From CAVQNQ01 sp963714205 (GTDB lineage: Bacteria; Acidobacteriota; Terriglobia; Bryobacterales; Bryobacteraceae), in contig CAVQNQ010000007.1 of the NCBI GenBank assembly GCA_963714205.1, positions 309,708 through 373,707 on the forward strand: a stretch of DNA of 64,000 bases, given 5' to 3'. The translations under genes were made by a program, and so were the position numbers. Of the stretch, positions 8,801 through 17,078 are shown in pieces. The notes beneath the pieces were generated by a model that made no database searches, had not been told where the DNA came from, and was given only the letters and a program-made list of their open reading frames with translations. Within the stretch, counting starts at the first letter, position 1, and the number at the start of each line of letters is the position of its first letter.

Positions 8801-10032
8801 TGACATTGAACGGTGCGGCGCTATCACTCGCCGGACCCAGCGTCTCCGCGACCGCGGGGACGCCGCAGAGCGCGACCGTGAACACAGCGTTCGCTACGGC
8901 GTTGGTAGCGACGGTCAAAGATGCCAGCGGTAATCCGGTGAGCGGAGCGACGGTGACGTTCACTGCCCCCGGCACAGGTGCCAGCGTGATTTTCGGCGGA
9001 TCGGCGAGTGTGACCACCAATGCCAGTGGAATAGCCACCGCGCCCGCACTCACCGCCAATAGCCAGGCGGGCAGCTACACCGTCACCGCCAGCGTGTCTG
9101 GCGTCGCGGCCCCGGCCAGCTTCAGCCTGACTAATCTTGCCGGCGCCCCGGCGAGCATCACAGCCACAGCCGGCACCCCGCAGAGCGCTACCGTAAACAC
9201 CGCCTTCGCCACCGCCCTGCAAGCCACCGTGAAGGATGCCAGCGGCAATCTGCTGAGTGGCATCACCGTTACCTTCGCCGCGCCCGCCAGCGGCGCCAGC
9301 GCCACCTTCGGCGGGTCGGCCGCCGTTACCACTAATGCCAGCGGAGTCGCTACCGCCCCAGCCCTGACCGCCAATGGCCAAGCTGGCAGCTATACCGTGG
9401 CCGCCAGGGTGTCAGGCGTCGCTAGCTCGGCCAGCTTCAGCCTGACCAATACGGCCGCGACCAAAGGCGGCAGCGGATCTCTCTCCGGCTCCGCCAACTC
9501 CAACTCGGGCACTTTCAACCTGACCACCGAAGGACCTACCGATTGGGTTAACTGGGGCGTCATCTCCGGTGGCCCCGGAATCGCGGATCGCAAACGCGGC
9601 GTCACGGCGCAAATCAGCAACTACAAGGAGATCGGGTCTCTGGCGGTGGGCACCACCGGCAATGACCCGCGCACGCTGACCTGGAGCGACGGAACACCGA
9701 ACGTCAGCGGCTCCAACAACACGGTCGTATACGTGGACAGCAATTCAGGTCATGCGGGCAACGGGTTTTCCTTCACCGTTCCGGCGGGCACCACTACTCA
9801 TACTCTGGTGTTTCACGCAGGAGGACAAAGCGGCGGCGGTGCGCTAACGGTCAGCTTATCGGATGGCTCGGCGGCCAATTACCAGGACACCACGGCTAAC
9901 CAGAGTAGCCGGTGGGACCGCAACTACACCATCACTTTCAGCGCCGCTTCGGCGGGGCAAACCTTAACCGTCCAGTGGGTAAGTGCGACAGCCTCCGGCA
10001 ACGTGAGTTTAGGCGGAGCCGCGCTGCAGTAA
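5896..10032 (+). CDS. Giant secreted parallel beta-helix protein with Ig-like repeats
   Basis: A 1378-residue putative surface or secreted protein. Order: a signal-like hydrophobic segment (about 27-46), a small Ig-like domain to about residue 130, a right-handed parallel beta-helix region starting GRTYYVSPSGSDSNSG (about 135-690) as in pectate-lyase-like or carbohydrate-active proteins, one diverged Ig-like repeat (about 700-800), a 185-residue module with WVHWGD and RKSGVT, two 105-residue Ig-like repeats, and a second copy of the 185-residue module at the C-terminus. No LPxTG, autotransporter or PEP-type sorting signal is visible. Polysaccharide binding or adhesion is a reasonable guess but unproven. 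No clear ribosome binding site precedes the ATG. Confidence 0.75.
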   Translation: MTAAVHATIRLRWSWPRRHCARLPHGISAALIFFALGNFFDGPLRSQPLPIINSFTASPAVTNPGVVTKLWWSVANATTVTIDQSVGDVTGTNSVYVGPVETTTYTLTASTGSAAATQQVTVTVVDTPPPVFGTGRTYYVSPSGSDSNSGLSPGSPWQTIAKVNSAALLPGDTVLFQRGGEWHESLTAPSSGAAGNPISFADYGTGAKPKFWGSNVLTNSLFVPAGNGLYTYSISTPVTAALVNHTFFLTSPTGNAADLVNSWSYTGRTLTISSPNSDPRANGYVYSAVVRQDAIFSNYMSHLVFRNLVVDETAAANQGYGIRIQNSTDVLVDSCEAYRAGKHHIASINSTQFVGTNLYSAWAMPGQSRVGASSIDPAVSAYVAFGDNTVSLPNQTSVWRDCVWDHPVDPQNPLNYYAFFTHGSNITSVLLDNMSSLGANLTVNNTDNPSADINVKGGLVQNARLEAYGQSTLVDGMLISGANGSLRMGGANSTFQNMLIEGSYLEADGYQTAAVSLATGNTLRFSTIVLDSRAAQSYSCLTLDSDYSDTSSQGAQFQYYANICVTPSTALKQWDPHSVAEDFALAQYNLYPTVAIFAQAGMGGSFSYLTFSQWQAFGLDTASVQGDPLFVNAPLGNYNLQGGSPAIGAAHLPVSVLTANPPIPTDQAGNPRLTGTAFDIGALAYQGTPVSTGWSITAVGGTPQSTIVNTEFRAALQAKVLDSGGNSVIGVAVTFSAPSGGAGASFSGSTADTTLTDSNGIATSAALIAGGQQGSYTVTAAVEGVATPASFSLANTAVVIGGNLSGSGNSATTTDNLTSEGTADWVHWGDTVLNRKSGVTPQIANYTVVGSGSVLSYSNDPRALSWTDGTPTAGGSNHNGIYINSLHNGFSFTAPADTNSRTLTVHVGGWLSGGTLTASLSDRSAAAYADSTTPASGQYDRNYSLTYNAASTGQALTVTWVATSGGGNVTLNGAALSLAGPSVSATAGTPQSATVNTAFATALVATVKDASGNPVSGATVTFTAPGTGASVIFGGSASVTTNASGIATAPALTANSQAGSYTVTASVSGVAAPASFSLTNLAGAPASITATAGTPQSATVNTAFATALQATVKDASGNLLSGITVTFAAPASGASATFGGSAAVTTNASGVATAPALTANGQAGSYTVAARVSGVASSASFSLTNTAATKGGSGSLSGSANSNSGTFNLTTEGPTDWVNWGVISGGPGIADRKRGVTAQISNYKEIGSLAVGTTGNDPRTLTWSDGTPNVSGSNNTVVYVDSNSGHAGNGFSFTVPAGTTTHTLVFHAGGQSGGGALTVSLSDGSAANYQDTTANQSSRWDRNYTITFSAASAGQTLTVQWVSATASGNVSLGGAALQ
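8842..9471 (+). repeat. Two tandem 315-bp Ig-like repeat units (first surface gene)
   Basis: Two copies of a 315-bp (105-codon) unit; the shared TPQSATVNTAF-coding segment recurs exactly 315 bp apart (anchors at 8866 and 9181). A third, more diverged unit lies upstream (anchor 8005), separated by the 185-aa module. Confidence 0.9.
9453..10032 (+). repeat. Near-identical 3' module, copy 1
   Basis: This 580-bp stretch encoding the C-terminal module matches 14992-15571 with only 7 substitutions by my count, whereas the beta-helix parts of the two genes are unrelated at DNA level. Indicates recent duplication or gene conversion. Confidence 0.9.
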
Positions 10033-10358
10033 GAGCACACGCGAGTCCATTCCTGTACGCAGGCCCCGCTGGCACCCTTGATGAGGCGCCGGAAGAACTG
10101 GCAGTGCTCCTCCCAGGTAACTCCCGGATTCTGATTTCCGCGGCTCACAGGTAACTTCCTGATCCGAGTTTACTTACCCACCTTAACCGCCCGTGGAGTG
10201 TATTGATAAAGACAGGTTTCTGTTGCGCTAAAACAATAACATACGATAGAACGTATGTACGCTCCTGTGTTCTTTAGCCGTCGCTCAGGTTCATGCTCAC
10301 CCCTCCTTGCAAGCGACCAACATTCAACGGACGTAGCTTCGGGCAAGAAAGGTTTAGT
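10033..10358. other. Intergenic region between the two giant surface genes
   Basis: A gap of 326 bp, more AT-rich than its flanks in the middle (10190-10260). It contains a 7-bp inverted repeat at 10239-10258. A TTGATA hexamer (10203-10208) has no matching -10 at the right distance. No coding sequence is supported. Confidence 0.5.
10239..10258. promoter_or_regulatory. Inverted repeat upstream of the second surface gene
   Basis: ACATACG and CGTATGT are perfect arms around a 6-base centre, 100 bp upstream of the proposed start at 10359. Candidate operator or hairpin; no U-tract follows, so a terminator is less likely. Confidence 0.4.
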
Positions 10359-12245
10359 ATGCAGCGACAGTTGAGCCGGCACCGGCGACGCGCCTGGATT
10401 CGTTTTGGCCTGCTGATAACCTTCTCGACGGTGGTTGGATCTCCATGCCTCAACGGGCAGCCGAATTCGAGCGTGACCGCGTTCGGGGCCGTCCCGGACG
10501 GAATCCTCCGGACCGACGGAGCCATGACGGCGGGCTCGGCCCTCCTCACCTCGCCATCGTCCAGCTTCACCGCGGCGGATGTCGGCAAATATATTCAGGT
10601 GATCGGAGCGGGAGCCGGCAGTACGTCCAACACGGATGGCGCCATGTCCGACGGCTCGGCCGTCCTCACTTCGGCTTCGGGAACCTTCGCTTCGACGGAC
10701 GTGGGCAGGGGCATAGTAGTTATCGGCGCCGGGCCGAGCGGCGGCAACCTTGTCACCTCCATTCAAACCTACACGGCACCGGACTCCGTCACCCTCAGCG
10801 CCGCGGCGAGCACTTCGGTAGCCGGTGCGACGTACTACTACGGCGCCATGACTCTTGAAGGCACCGTTCAAGGCGTCCAGAGCGGCACGACAATCAGCTT
10901 AAGCGCGCCGGCCTTGGCCACCATCAGCGGGGCTACTTTCGCCTACGGCACTGAGAACCACACCGCTTTCCAGGCCGCCGTCGACGCAGCGGGCCAAGCG
11001 GGCGGGGGCGTTGTGTCGGTCCCCGCTCCATCTTCCTGTCCCAGCGGCGCTACTTGCGGTTATGTTTTGACAGTCACCGACCAGATGACCGCCAAGGCGC
11101 CGGGCTCCGTCAAGATCCGGTACAACAACGTCTCCCTCATCGGCGACGCGCCGCAGACCAATCTCTTCTGCAGAGGGGCGTTCGGTGTTTACACCAATAC
11201 CGTGGCCTTCCCGGGAGTGACCGGCAACATTCGCGGCAACTGCCTGGCGATCGGCGACAACGGCGGGCCGAATGGCTCGGCCGGCGAGGCCGTTTCCAAC
11301 GTCACCATCTCTAACCTGCACCTCTACGGGATGACCAATGGGAACACCTTCAAAGTAAACTTCGGATCTCCGCCTCAATCTCCCACCGGCGATGAATGGG
11401 ACACCACCCAAAAGGCCATTTACATGTGGGTTGGCAGTTCGTTCTCGAATATTACGATCGACTCGGTCATTACTCAGGACTTTAAGGCTGAGAACATATA
11501 CTCCGGCGGCTCGGTGGTCACCGGGATGATAATTGAAAACTCCACGCTGACGAACTTCAACGGAGATGGCATCTCCATGCTGGCGGCTGACCTGCAGGTC
11601 TTGAATTGCACCATCAGCAACGGGTCCAATGCCGCGGTGGAGAACTCTACCGAAAGCGCGGGCGGCGCCGCGCTCGTCCGGCAACTCTACCAGGGGAATA
11701 CGATCTCGCAGATGGCGAGAGAGGGGATCGTGGTGGTCGGAGTGGATGGCGGCGTGGCGTCCGGATACGTGCAGATCACGAATAACATCTTCGACACCAT
11801 CGCGGAGATCAACGGCGGCGGCTCGCAGAACGCCATTTCCATCGGCTATCAACCCAACCACGTTCCCCCGGCAAACGTGACCGTCACCGGCAACACGTGT
11901 CACGACTGCTACTCGTTCGGGGTTTTCGAAACCAGCGGAAATACGCTGGTCCAGGGGAATACGTTCACAGTGGACCAACACCCTGCCGGCAGCGTGTTCG
12001 CCTTCATGTATCCTCTCACCGGCTTGACGATCTCCAATAACACCGGTTCCCCTACTGCATACGCGCAGGCGAACGGGCTTTCCGTGGGCGCGGTCTACAT
12101 GATCAACCCGGGCTATGCCACGGGCGGCTTCGCCTGGAAGAACGTAGTGCTGACGGGGAATAACTGGACATTTGCGGGAACCCCTCAGTACGAGTTCGTC
12201 ACCACCAGCGGGCTGGATGGCAGTTGGTTACCATGGATAACTTGA
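10359..12245 (+). CDS. Second giant surface protein, N-terminal beta-helix part (frameshifted from the next ORF)
   Basis: The ATG at 10359 has a purine-rich ribosome site (AGAAAGG) and starts a signal peptide (MQRQLSRHRRRAW, hydrophobic core, SPCLNGQ). The body resembles the pectate lyase superfamily type of right-handed beta-helix: it opens with SVTAFGAVPDG, has two nearly identical xTDGAMxxGSAxLTS copies, and then many short parallel-strand repeats such as NVTISNLHLYG. The frame closes at 12245 right where the fold should continue, while the -1 frame immediately carries on with beta-helix-like sequence and then Ig repeats. The paralogue at 5896 is one ORF, so this is best read as one broken gene. 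Confidence 0.75.
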   Translation: MQRQLSRHRRRAWIRFGLLITFSTVVGSPCLNGQPNSSVTAFGAVPDGILRTDGAMTAGSALLTSPSSSFTAADVGKYIQVIGAGAGSTSNTDGAMSDGSAVLTSASGTFASTDVGRGIVVIGAGPSGGNLVTSIQTYTAPDSVTLSAAASTSVAGATYYYGAMTLEGTVQGVQSGTTISLSAPALATISGATFAYGTENHTAFQAAVDAAGQAGGGVVSVPAPSSCPSGATCGYVLTVTDQMTAKAPGSVKIRYNNVSLIGDAPQTNLFCRGAFGVYTNTVAFPGVTGNIRGNCLAIGDNGGPNGSAGEAVSNVTISNLHLYGMTNGNTFKVNFGSPPQSPTGDEWDTTQKAIYMWVGSSFSNITIDSVITQDFKAENIYSGGSVVTGMIIENSTLTNFNGDGISMLAADLQVLNCTISNGSNAAVENSTESAGGAALVRQLYQGNTISQMAREGIVVVGVDGGVASGYVQITNNIFDTIAEINGGGSQNAISIGYQPNHVPPANVTVTGNTCHDCYSFGVFETSGNTLVQGNTFTVDQHPAGSVFAFMYPLTGLTISNNTGSPTAYAQANGLSVGAVYMINPGYATGGFAWKNVVLTGNNWTFAGTPQYEFVTTSGLDGSWLPWIT

Positions 12246-15200
12246 ACTGGCAGGGCGACGTTTGCAACGGCTGCACCCACGCGGACGTAAATCACGGCGT
12301 CGTCAATCTCGCGCAGACAACTATCATTGAGCCGTACGGGCCGGTCGTTTATGTCACCGGCAATAGCTCGGGCGTGACCGCGACGGTGAACGCGCTGAAA
12401 CAAGAGGATGGGTCCCAGATACAGATCGTAAACGCTGGCTCGAACGCGGTTTCTTTCGTGACCGATGCCAACATGAGTCTGCCGTCCACTATCACGTTGC
12501 CCGGCGGAAGCAACAGTTCGGCGAACTTCATTTACCATGCATCCGCCGGCAAATGGACCACCCCGAATGCGACCGCAACGATCAGTGCCAGCGGGGGCAC
12601 GCCCCAGAGCGCGACCGTCAACACGGCTTACGGAACGGCCCTTCAGGCCACGGTCACGGACTTCAATAATAATCCACTGAGCGGAGTTTCGGTGACCTTC
12701 ACCGCGCCCGGCTCCGGAGCCAGCGCCACCTTCGGCGGCTCGGCTAACGCAACTGTGGTGACCGGATCGAACGGAGTGGCCATCGCGCCTGTGTTGACCG
12801 CTAACGGCCAGGCCGGAAGTTATGTGGTCACCGCCAGCGCCGCCGGCGTGGGAAGCGCGGTTTTCAGCTTGACTAACACGGGAACGGGTGGCCTTCTCAA
12901 CGGTGCGGGAACCAGCTCCGCCGCAGCGGTCAATTTGACCGCGGAAGGCGGCGCCGACTGGGTACATTGGGGAGATGGCAGCCTCAACCGCAAAGCAGGT
13001 GTAACCGCGCAAATCAGTTCCGATAGCCCGATTGGCACCGGGAGCGTACTCACTTATAACAACGACCCCCGGCCCGTGAGCTGGACCGACGGCGCGCCCA
13101 CGTTGGCCAGCAGCAACAACCTGAATGGCATCTATATCACCGGCGCCGGGCAGGGCTTCTCCTTCACGGCTCCCGCCGACACCACGGCGCGCACATTGGT
13201 GGCTCATGTGGGCGGCTGGAATAGCGGCGGTACTTTTACGGCGCACCTGTCGGATGGCTCGGCTCCCGATTTCGTGGACGTCACCACGGCCGCCAGCGGA
13301 CAATTCGACCGCAACTACACGGTGAGTTATCGCGCCGGAGCGGCCGGCCAGACGCTGGCGGTCAGTTGGGTTATGTCCTCCGGCCTCAGCTACGGAAACG
13401 TCACTCTCAATGCGGCGGCTCTGGCTGGCGCGAGCGTTACGGCCAGCGCCGGTACGCCGCAGAGCACCACCGTCGGCACCACTTTCCCGACCGCGCTCCA
13501 GGCCACCGTCAGCGATGCCAGCGGCAATCTCCTGAGCGGCGTCACCGTAACCTTCGCCGCGCCCGCCAGCGGCGCCAGCGCCACCTTCGGTGGATCGGCG
13601 ACCGTCACTACTAATGCCAGTGGGGTAGCCACCGCGCCAGCCCTGACCGCGAACGGCCAGGCGGGCAGCTATACTGTGACTGCCAGTGTGTCTGGCGTCA
13701 CCACCCCAGCCAGCTTCAGCCTGACCAATCTTGCGGGCGCTCCGGCGAGCGTCACTGCCACAGCCGGTACGCCGCAGAGCGCCGCTGTAAGCACTGCCTT
13801 CACGACGGCCCTGCAGGCGACTGTGAAGGATGCCAGCGGCAATCTCCTGAGCGGCGTCACCGTAACCTTCGCCGCGCCCGCCAGCGGTGCCAGCGCCACC
13901 TTCGGCGGATCGGCCACCGTTACCACTAATGCCAGCGGAGTCGCTACTGCCCCAGCCCTGACCGCTAACGGCCAGGCTGGCAGCTATACCGTGACCGCCA
14001 GGGTGTCAGGCGTCACCACCCCAGCCAGCTTCAGCCTGACCAATCTTGCGGGTGCTCCGGCGAGCGTCACTGCCACAGCCGGTACGCCGCAGAGCGCCGC
14101 TGTAAGCACTGCCTTCACGACGGCCCTGCAGGCGACTGTGAAGGATGCCAGCGGCAATCTCCTGAGCGGCGTCACCGTAACCTTCGCCGCGCCCGCCAGC
14201 GGTGCCAGCGCCACCTTCGGCGGATCGGCCACCGTTACCACTAATGCCAGCGGAGTCGCTACCGCCCCAGCCCTGACCGCCAATGGCCAGGCTGGCAGCT
14301 ATACCGTGACCGCCAGGGTGTCAGGCGTCACCACCCCAGCCAGTTTCAGCCTGACTAATCTTGCGGGCGCCCCGGCGAGCGTCACTGCCACAGCCGGTAC
14401 GCCGCAGAGCGCCACTGTAAACACCGCCTTCGCCACCGCCCTGCAAGCCACCGTTAGAGACACCAGCGGCAATCCGCTGAGCGGCATCACCGTTACCTTC
14501 GCCGCGCCCGCCAGCGGCGCCAGCGCCACCTTCGGCGGGTCGGCCGCCGTTACCACTAATGCCAGCGGAGTCGCTACCGCCCCAGCCCTGACCGCCAATG
14601 GCCAGGCTGGCAGCTATACCGTGACCGCCAGGGTGTCAGGCGTCACCACCCCAGCCAGTTTCAGCCTGACTAATCTTGCGGGCGCCCCGGCGAGCGTCAC
14701 TGCCACAGCCGGCACCCCGCAGAGCGCTACCGTAAACACCGCCTTCGCCACCGCCCTGCAAGCCACCGTTAGAGACACCAGCGGCAATCCGTTGAGCGGC
14801 GTCACCGTGACCTTCGCCGCGCCCGCCAGCGGAGCCAGCGCGACCTTCGGCGGGTCGGCGAGCGTCACTACCAACGCCAGCGGAGTCGCCACCGCGCCAG
14901 CCCTGACCGCCAACGGCCAGGCGGGCAGCTACACCGTGACCGCCAGTGTGACGGGCGTCGCTAGCTCGGCCAGCTTCAGCCTGACCAACCTGGCCGCGAC
15001 CAAAGGCGGCAGCGGATCTCTCTCCGGCTCCGCCAACTCCAACTCGGGCACTTTCAACCTGACCACCGAAGGACCTACCGATTGGGTTAACTGGGGCGTC
15101 ATCTCCGGTGGCCCCGGAATCGCGGATCGCAAACGCGGCGTCACGGCGCAAATCAGCAACTACAAGGAGATCGGGTCTCTGGCGGTGGGCACCACCGGCA

Positions 15201-15571
15201 ATGACCCGCGCACGCTGACCTGGAGCGACGGAACACCGAACGGCAGCGGCTCCAACAACACGGTCGTATACGTGGACAGCAATTCAGGTCATGCGGGCAA
15301 CGGGTTTTCCTTCACCGTTCCAGCGGGCACCACTACTCATACTCTGGTGTTTCACGCAGGAGGACAAAGCGGCGGCGGTGCGCTAACGGTCAGCTTATCG
15401 GATGGCTCGGCGGCCAATTACCAGGACACCACGGCTAACCAGAGTGGCCGGTGGGACCGCAACTACACCATCACTTACAGCGCCGCTTCGGCGGGGCAGA
15501 CCTTAACCGTCCAGTGGGTAAGTGCGACAGCGTCCGGCAACGTGACTTTAGGCGGAGCCGCGCTGCAGTAA
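12224..15571 (+). CDS. Second giant surface protein, C-terminal Ig-repeat part
   Basis: Continues the preceding ORF in the -1 frame; the nominal TTG start at 12224 lacks a ribosome site. Order: end of the beta-helix (to about residue 120), one diverged Ig-like repeat, a 185-residue module (WVHWGD, RKAGVTAQIS, NDPRPVSWTDG), five tandem 105-residue Ig-like repeats, and a terminal 185-residue module nearly identical to that of the gene at 5896. No anchor motif is visible. If the frame were restored the product would be about 1,740 residues. Likely exposed on or released from the cell surface. Confidence 0.75.
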   Translation: MVTMDNLNWQGDVCNGCTHADVNHGVVNLAQTTIIEPYGPVVYVTGNSSGVTATVNALKQEDGSQIQIVNAGSNAVSFVTDANMSLPSTITLPGGSNSSANFIYHASAGKWTTPNATATISASGGTPQSATVNTAYGTALQATVTDFNNNPLSGVSVTFTAPGSGASATFGGSANATVVTGSNGVAIAPVLTANGQAGSYVVTASAAGVGSAVFSLTNTGTGGLLNGAGTSSAAAVNLTAEGGADWVHWGDGSLNRKAGVTAQISSDSPIGTGSVLTYNNDPRPVSWTDGAPTLASSNNLNGIYITGAGQGFSFTAPADTTARTLVAHVGGWNSGGTFTAHLSDGSAPDFVDVTTAASGQFDRNYTVSYRAGAAGQTLAVSWVMSSGLSYGNVTLNAAALAGASVTASAGTPQSTTVGTTFPTALQATVSDASGNLLSGVTVTFAAPASGASATFGGSATVTTNASGVATAPALTANGQAGSYTVTASVSGVTTPASFSLTNLAGAPASVTATAGTPQSAAVSTAFTTALQATVKDASGNLLSGVTVTFAAPASGASATFGGSATVTTNASGVATAPALTANGQAGSYTVTARVSGVTTPASFSLTNLAGAPASVTATAGTPQSAAVSTAFTTALQATVKDASGNLLSGVTVTFAAPASGASATFGGSATVTTNASGVATAPALTANGQAGSYTVTARVSGVTTPASFSLTNLAGAPASVTATAGTPQSATVNTAFATALQATVRDTSGNPLSGITVTFAAPASGASATFGGSAAVTTNASGVATAPALTANGQAGSYTVTARVSGVTTPASFSLTNLAGAPASVTATAGTPQSATVNTAFATALQATVRDTSGNPLSGVTVTFAAPASGASATFGGSASVTTNASGVATAPALTANGQAGSYTVTASVTGVASSASFSLTNLAATKGGSGSLSGSANSNSGTFNLTTEGPTDWVNWGVISGGPGIADRKRGVTAQISNYKEIGSLAVGTTGNDPRTLTWSDGTPNGSGSNNTVVYVDSNSGHAGNGFSFTVPAGTTTHTLVFHAGGQSGGGALTVSLSDGSAANYQDTTANQSGRWDRNYTITYSAASAGQTLTVQWVSATASGNVTLGGAALQ
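13432..15006 (+). repeat. Five tandem 315-bp Ig-like repeat units
   Basis: Anchor segment CCGCAGAGC recurs at 13460, 13775, 14090, 14405 and 14720, exactly 315 bp apart. Units 2 and 3 are almost identical over their full length, showing very recent tandem duplication. Such an array should vary in copy number among strains and may be collapsed or expanded in assembly. Confidence 0.92.
14992..15571 (+). repeat. Near-identical 3' module, copy 2
   Basis: Partner of 9453-10032. The similarity stops within a few bases after the stop codons, so the shared block coincides with the module rather than with flanking DNA. Confidence 0.9.
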
Positions 15572-15639
15572 GAGCATTCACGCGAGCCGCCCGCACCCCG
15601 CTGCGACTCCACAAAACCGCCCTGCTTCAACTCGTTAGG

Positions 15640-16122
15640 TCACACAAGGCCTTCGAAAAGCACCGAAGTCAGATAGCGTTCGCCAGAGTCCGGAAGAACG
15701 ACCACAATCGTCTTTCCGGCAAACGAGGGCTGCTTGGCCAGACGCGCGGCCACCGCCGCCGCGGCCCCGCTCGAAATGCCGCTGAGAATGCCTTCTTCGC
15801 GCGCCAGACGCTGGGCCGTTTCGATGGCCTCTTCGTTGGTGATCGTCTCCACGCGGTCCACCACGGAAAGATCCAACGTGTCCGGGATAATACCGGCGCC
15901 GATGCCCTGGTTCTTGTGCGGTCCCGGCTTCAGCGGCTGGCCCGCCAGCTTCTGCGTGATCGCCGGGCTTGCCGTCGGCTCCACGGCGACCGCTGTGATG
16001 GTCTTTCCCCGAGTTTGCTCGATGTAGCGCGAAACGCCGGTGATCGTTCCGCCGGTCCCCACCCCGCTCACCAGAACGTCCACCTCTCCGTTCGTGTCGT
16101 CCCAGATTTCCGGGCCCGTCAT
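15640..16122 (-). pseudogene. cysK: Truncated cysteine synthase (3' half of cysK)
   Basis: The minus strand encodes only the C-terminal 160 residues of an O-acetylserine sulfhydrylase. It begins TGPEIWDD and includes the PLP-phosphate loop GVGTGGTITGV, EPTASPAI, GIGAGIIPD and GISSGAAAA. The N-terminal half, with the PLP-binding lysine (SxKDR/KR region), is missing: upstream in the same frame there is a stop (TAG) 12 codons before and no CysK-like sequence. Without the lysine it cannot make cysteine. It lies directly downstream of an Rrf2 regulator, the usual arrangement for CymR/IscR-type control of cysK, so the deletion probably removed the first half of a co-transcribed gene. Confidence 0.85.
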
Positions 16123-16140
16123 GCCATAGAATTCCCCTAA

Positions 16141-16257
16141 AGTCTATCGAGAATAGTATTTCATTGGGGCGTTGACGGAGGCGGCCTATCCGGACGTACA
16201 ACCCGCAGTGGCTGCAATGACTTACCGGATCAGCCGGGAGTTGGCGGCGTCGCGTTA
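16141..16257. other. Gap between cysK fragment and Rrf2 gene, with a protein-like plus-strand remnant
   Basis: In the plus strand, after a stop at about 16155, there is an open stretch reading YFIGALTEAAYPDV and ending SRELAASRYQM just inside the Rrf2 stop region. It has no start and no recognised family. It may be the tail of a deleted gene that replaced the first half of cysK. Confidence 0.25.
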
Positions 16258-16728
16258 TCAGATGTAGTACATGGGTGCTTCAGGGACCCTGGCGGTGCGA
16301 GCAGCGTCCGACCGGCGGATCAAATCAGCCAGAGTCGTCCGGTCCAGCACGTCCGCCATCGCGTCGCGCACTTGGCGCATAATGATTCGGGTGCCGCAGG
16401 ATTCAATATCTCCGCACTCGTCGCAGGGCCGGAAGGCCGTCTCACTGGCGCAGGGCAGCGGCGCCAGCGGACCCTCCAACATGCGGATCAGCGAGCCCAC
16501 GGTGATCGTGGAGGGCGGCCGGCCGAGCGAATATCCGCCGTGCTTGCCCTTCTTGCTTTCGAGCAATCCCTGTCCCTTCAGATCGAGCAGGATCAGCTCG
16601 AGAAACTTCATCGGTATCCCCTCTTCATTCGAAAGCGCGGCGATCGGCACCGGCCCCTCGCCGTATCGTCTACCCAGCGCCAGCACAGCTTTCAGCCCGT
16701 ATTGGGTTCGCTTTGAAATGGTGCGCAT
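16258..16728 (-). CDS. Rrf2-family transcriptional regulator
   Basis: A 156-residue winged-helix regulator. The N-terminus (RTISKRTQYGLKAVLALG), the recognition helix region (GIPMKFLELILLDLKGQGLLESKKGKHGGY) and the dimer helix are typical of Rrf2. Four cysteines lie between about residues 93 and 111 (PC, PCDEC, SCGTR); IscR and NsrR use three cysteines here to bind an Fe-S cluster, while CymR lacks them. Together with the neighbouring cysK remnant this suggests control of sulfur or Fe-S metabolism, responding to an Fe-S cluster. Confidence 0.9.
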   Translation of the reverse strand: MRTISKRTQYGLKAVLALGRRYGEGPVPIAALSNEEGIPMKFLELILLDLKGQGLLESKKGKHGGYSLGRPPSTITVGSLIRMLEGPLAPLPCASETAFRPCDECGDIESCGTRIIMRQVRDAMADVLDRTTLADLIRRSDAARTARVPEAPMYYI

Positions 16729-17078
16729 GTGCCCTGGTTCCAGGGTACACTACTGCGCGAAACCGGCGAACCGAGACTCACAGTTCCAGCAGTCACCGGC
16801 GTGGCCGGTTCCGTGATTGAGCCGCGCATGTGAGCGTGGCTCACCTTTCTTCGTCGTTGCGTAACGATTACGTCGTTATAGCCGCTGATGAAGTCGGTGA
16901 ACATGCCTTGCACCCGTGCCCCGCAGGCTGTTGTAGTGCCGCTCGTGCCGGTGCAGAAGTTGGCGCTCGTGATCTCGATCCACTGCCCGGCGGTGGTGTT
17001 GGTAATTCGAAACCGGCGCGCCCGGACATCTCGCCCCCGTGTCCCCTGGTATAAACTGGTATTTCACCCTCGAATCCC
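16729..17078. other. Intergenic region with a possible decayed coding sequence
   Basis: The gap is 350 bp. On the minus strand between about 17045 and 16860 an uninterrupted frame reads FRITNTTAGQWIEITSANF, then a Cys-containing turn, then QGMFTDFISGYNDVIVTQ. This looks like true protein (alternating polar and hydrophobic residues) but has no start and runs into low-quality sequence; it is probably a gene remnant of unknown family. A TATAAA hexamer at about 17051 could serve the gene at 17079. Confidence 0.3.

Noticed and set aside
12224..12250. Programmed -1 frameshift in the second surface gene
   Set aside because: No X XXY YYZ heptamer or strong downstream stem is visible; a mutation or sequence error is simpler.
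13432..15006. CRISPR-like periodic repeats
   Set aside because: The period is 315 bp, units are adjacent without spacers and encode Ig-like domains.
16692..16913. Minus-strand ORF of 73 codons upstream of the Rrf2 gene
   Set aside because: Its second half overlaps the Rrf2 start and turns into low-complexity sequence; only the first part looks like a remnant, reported separately.
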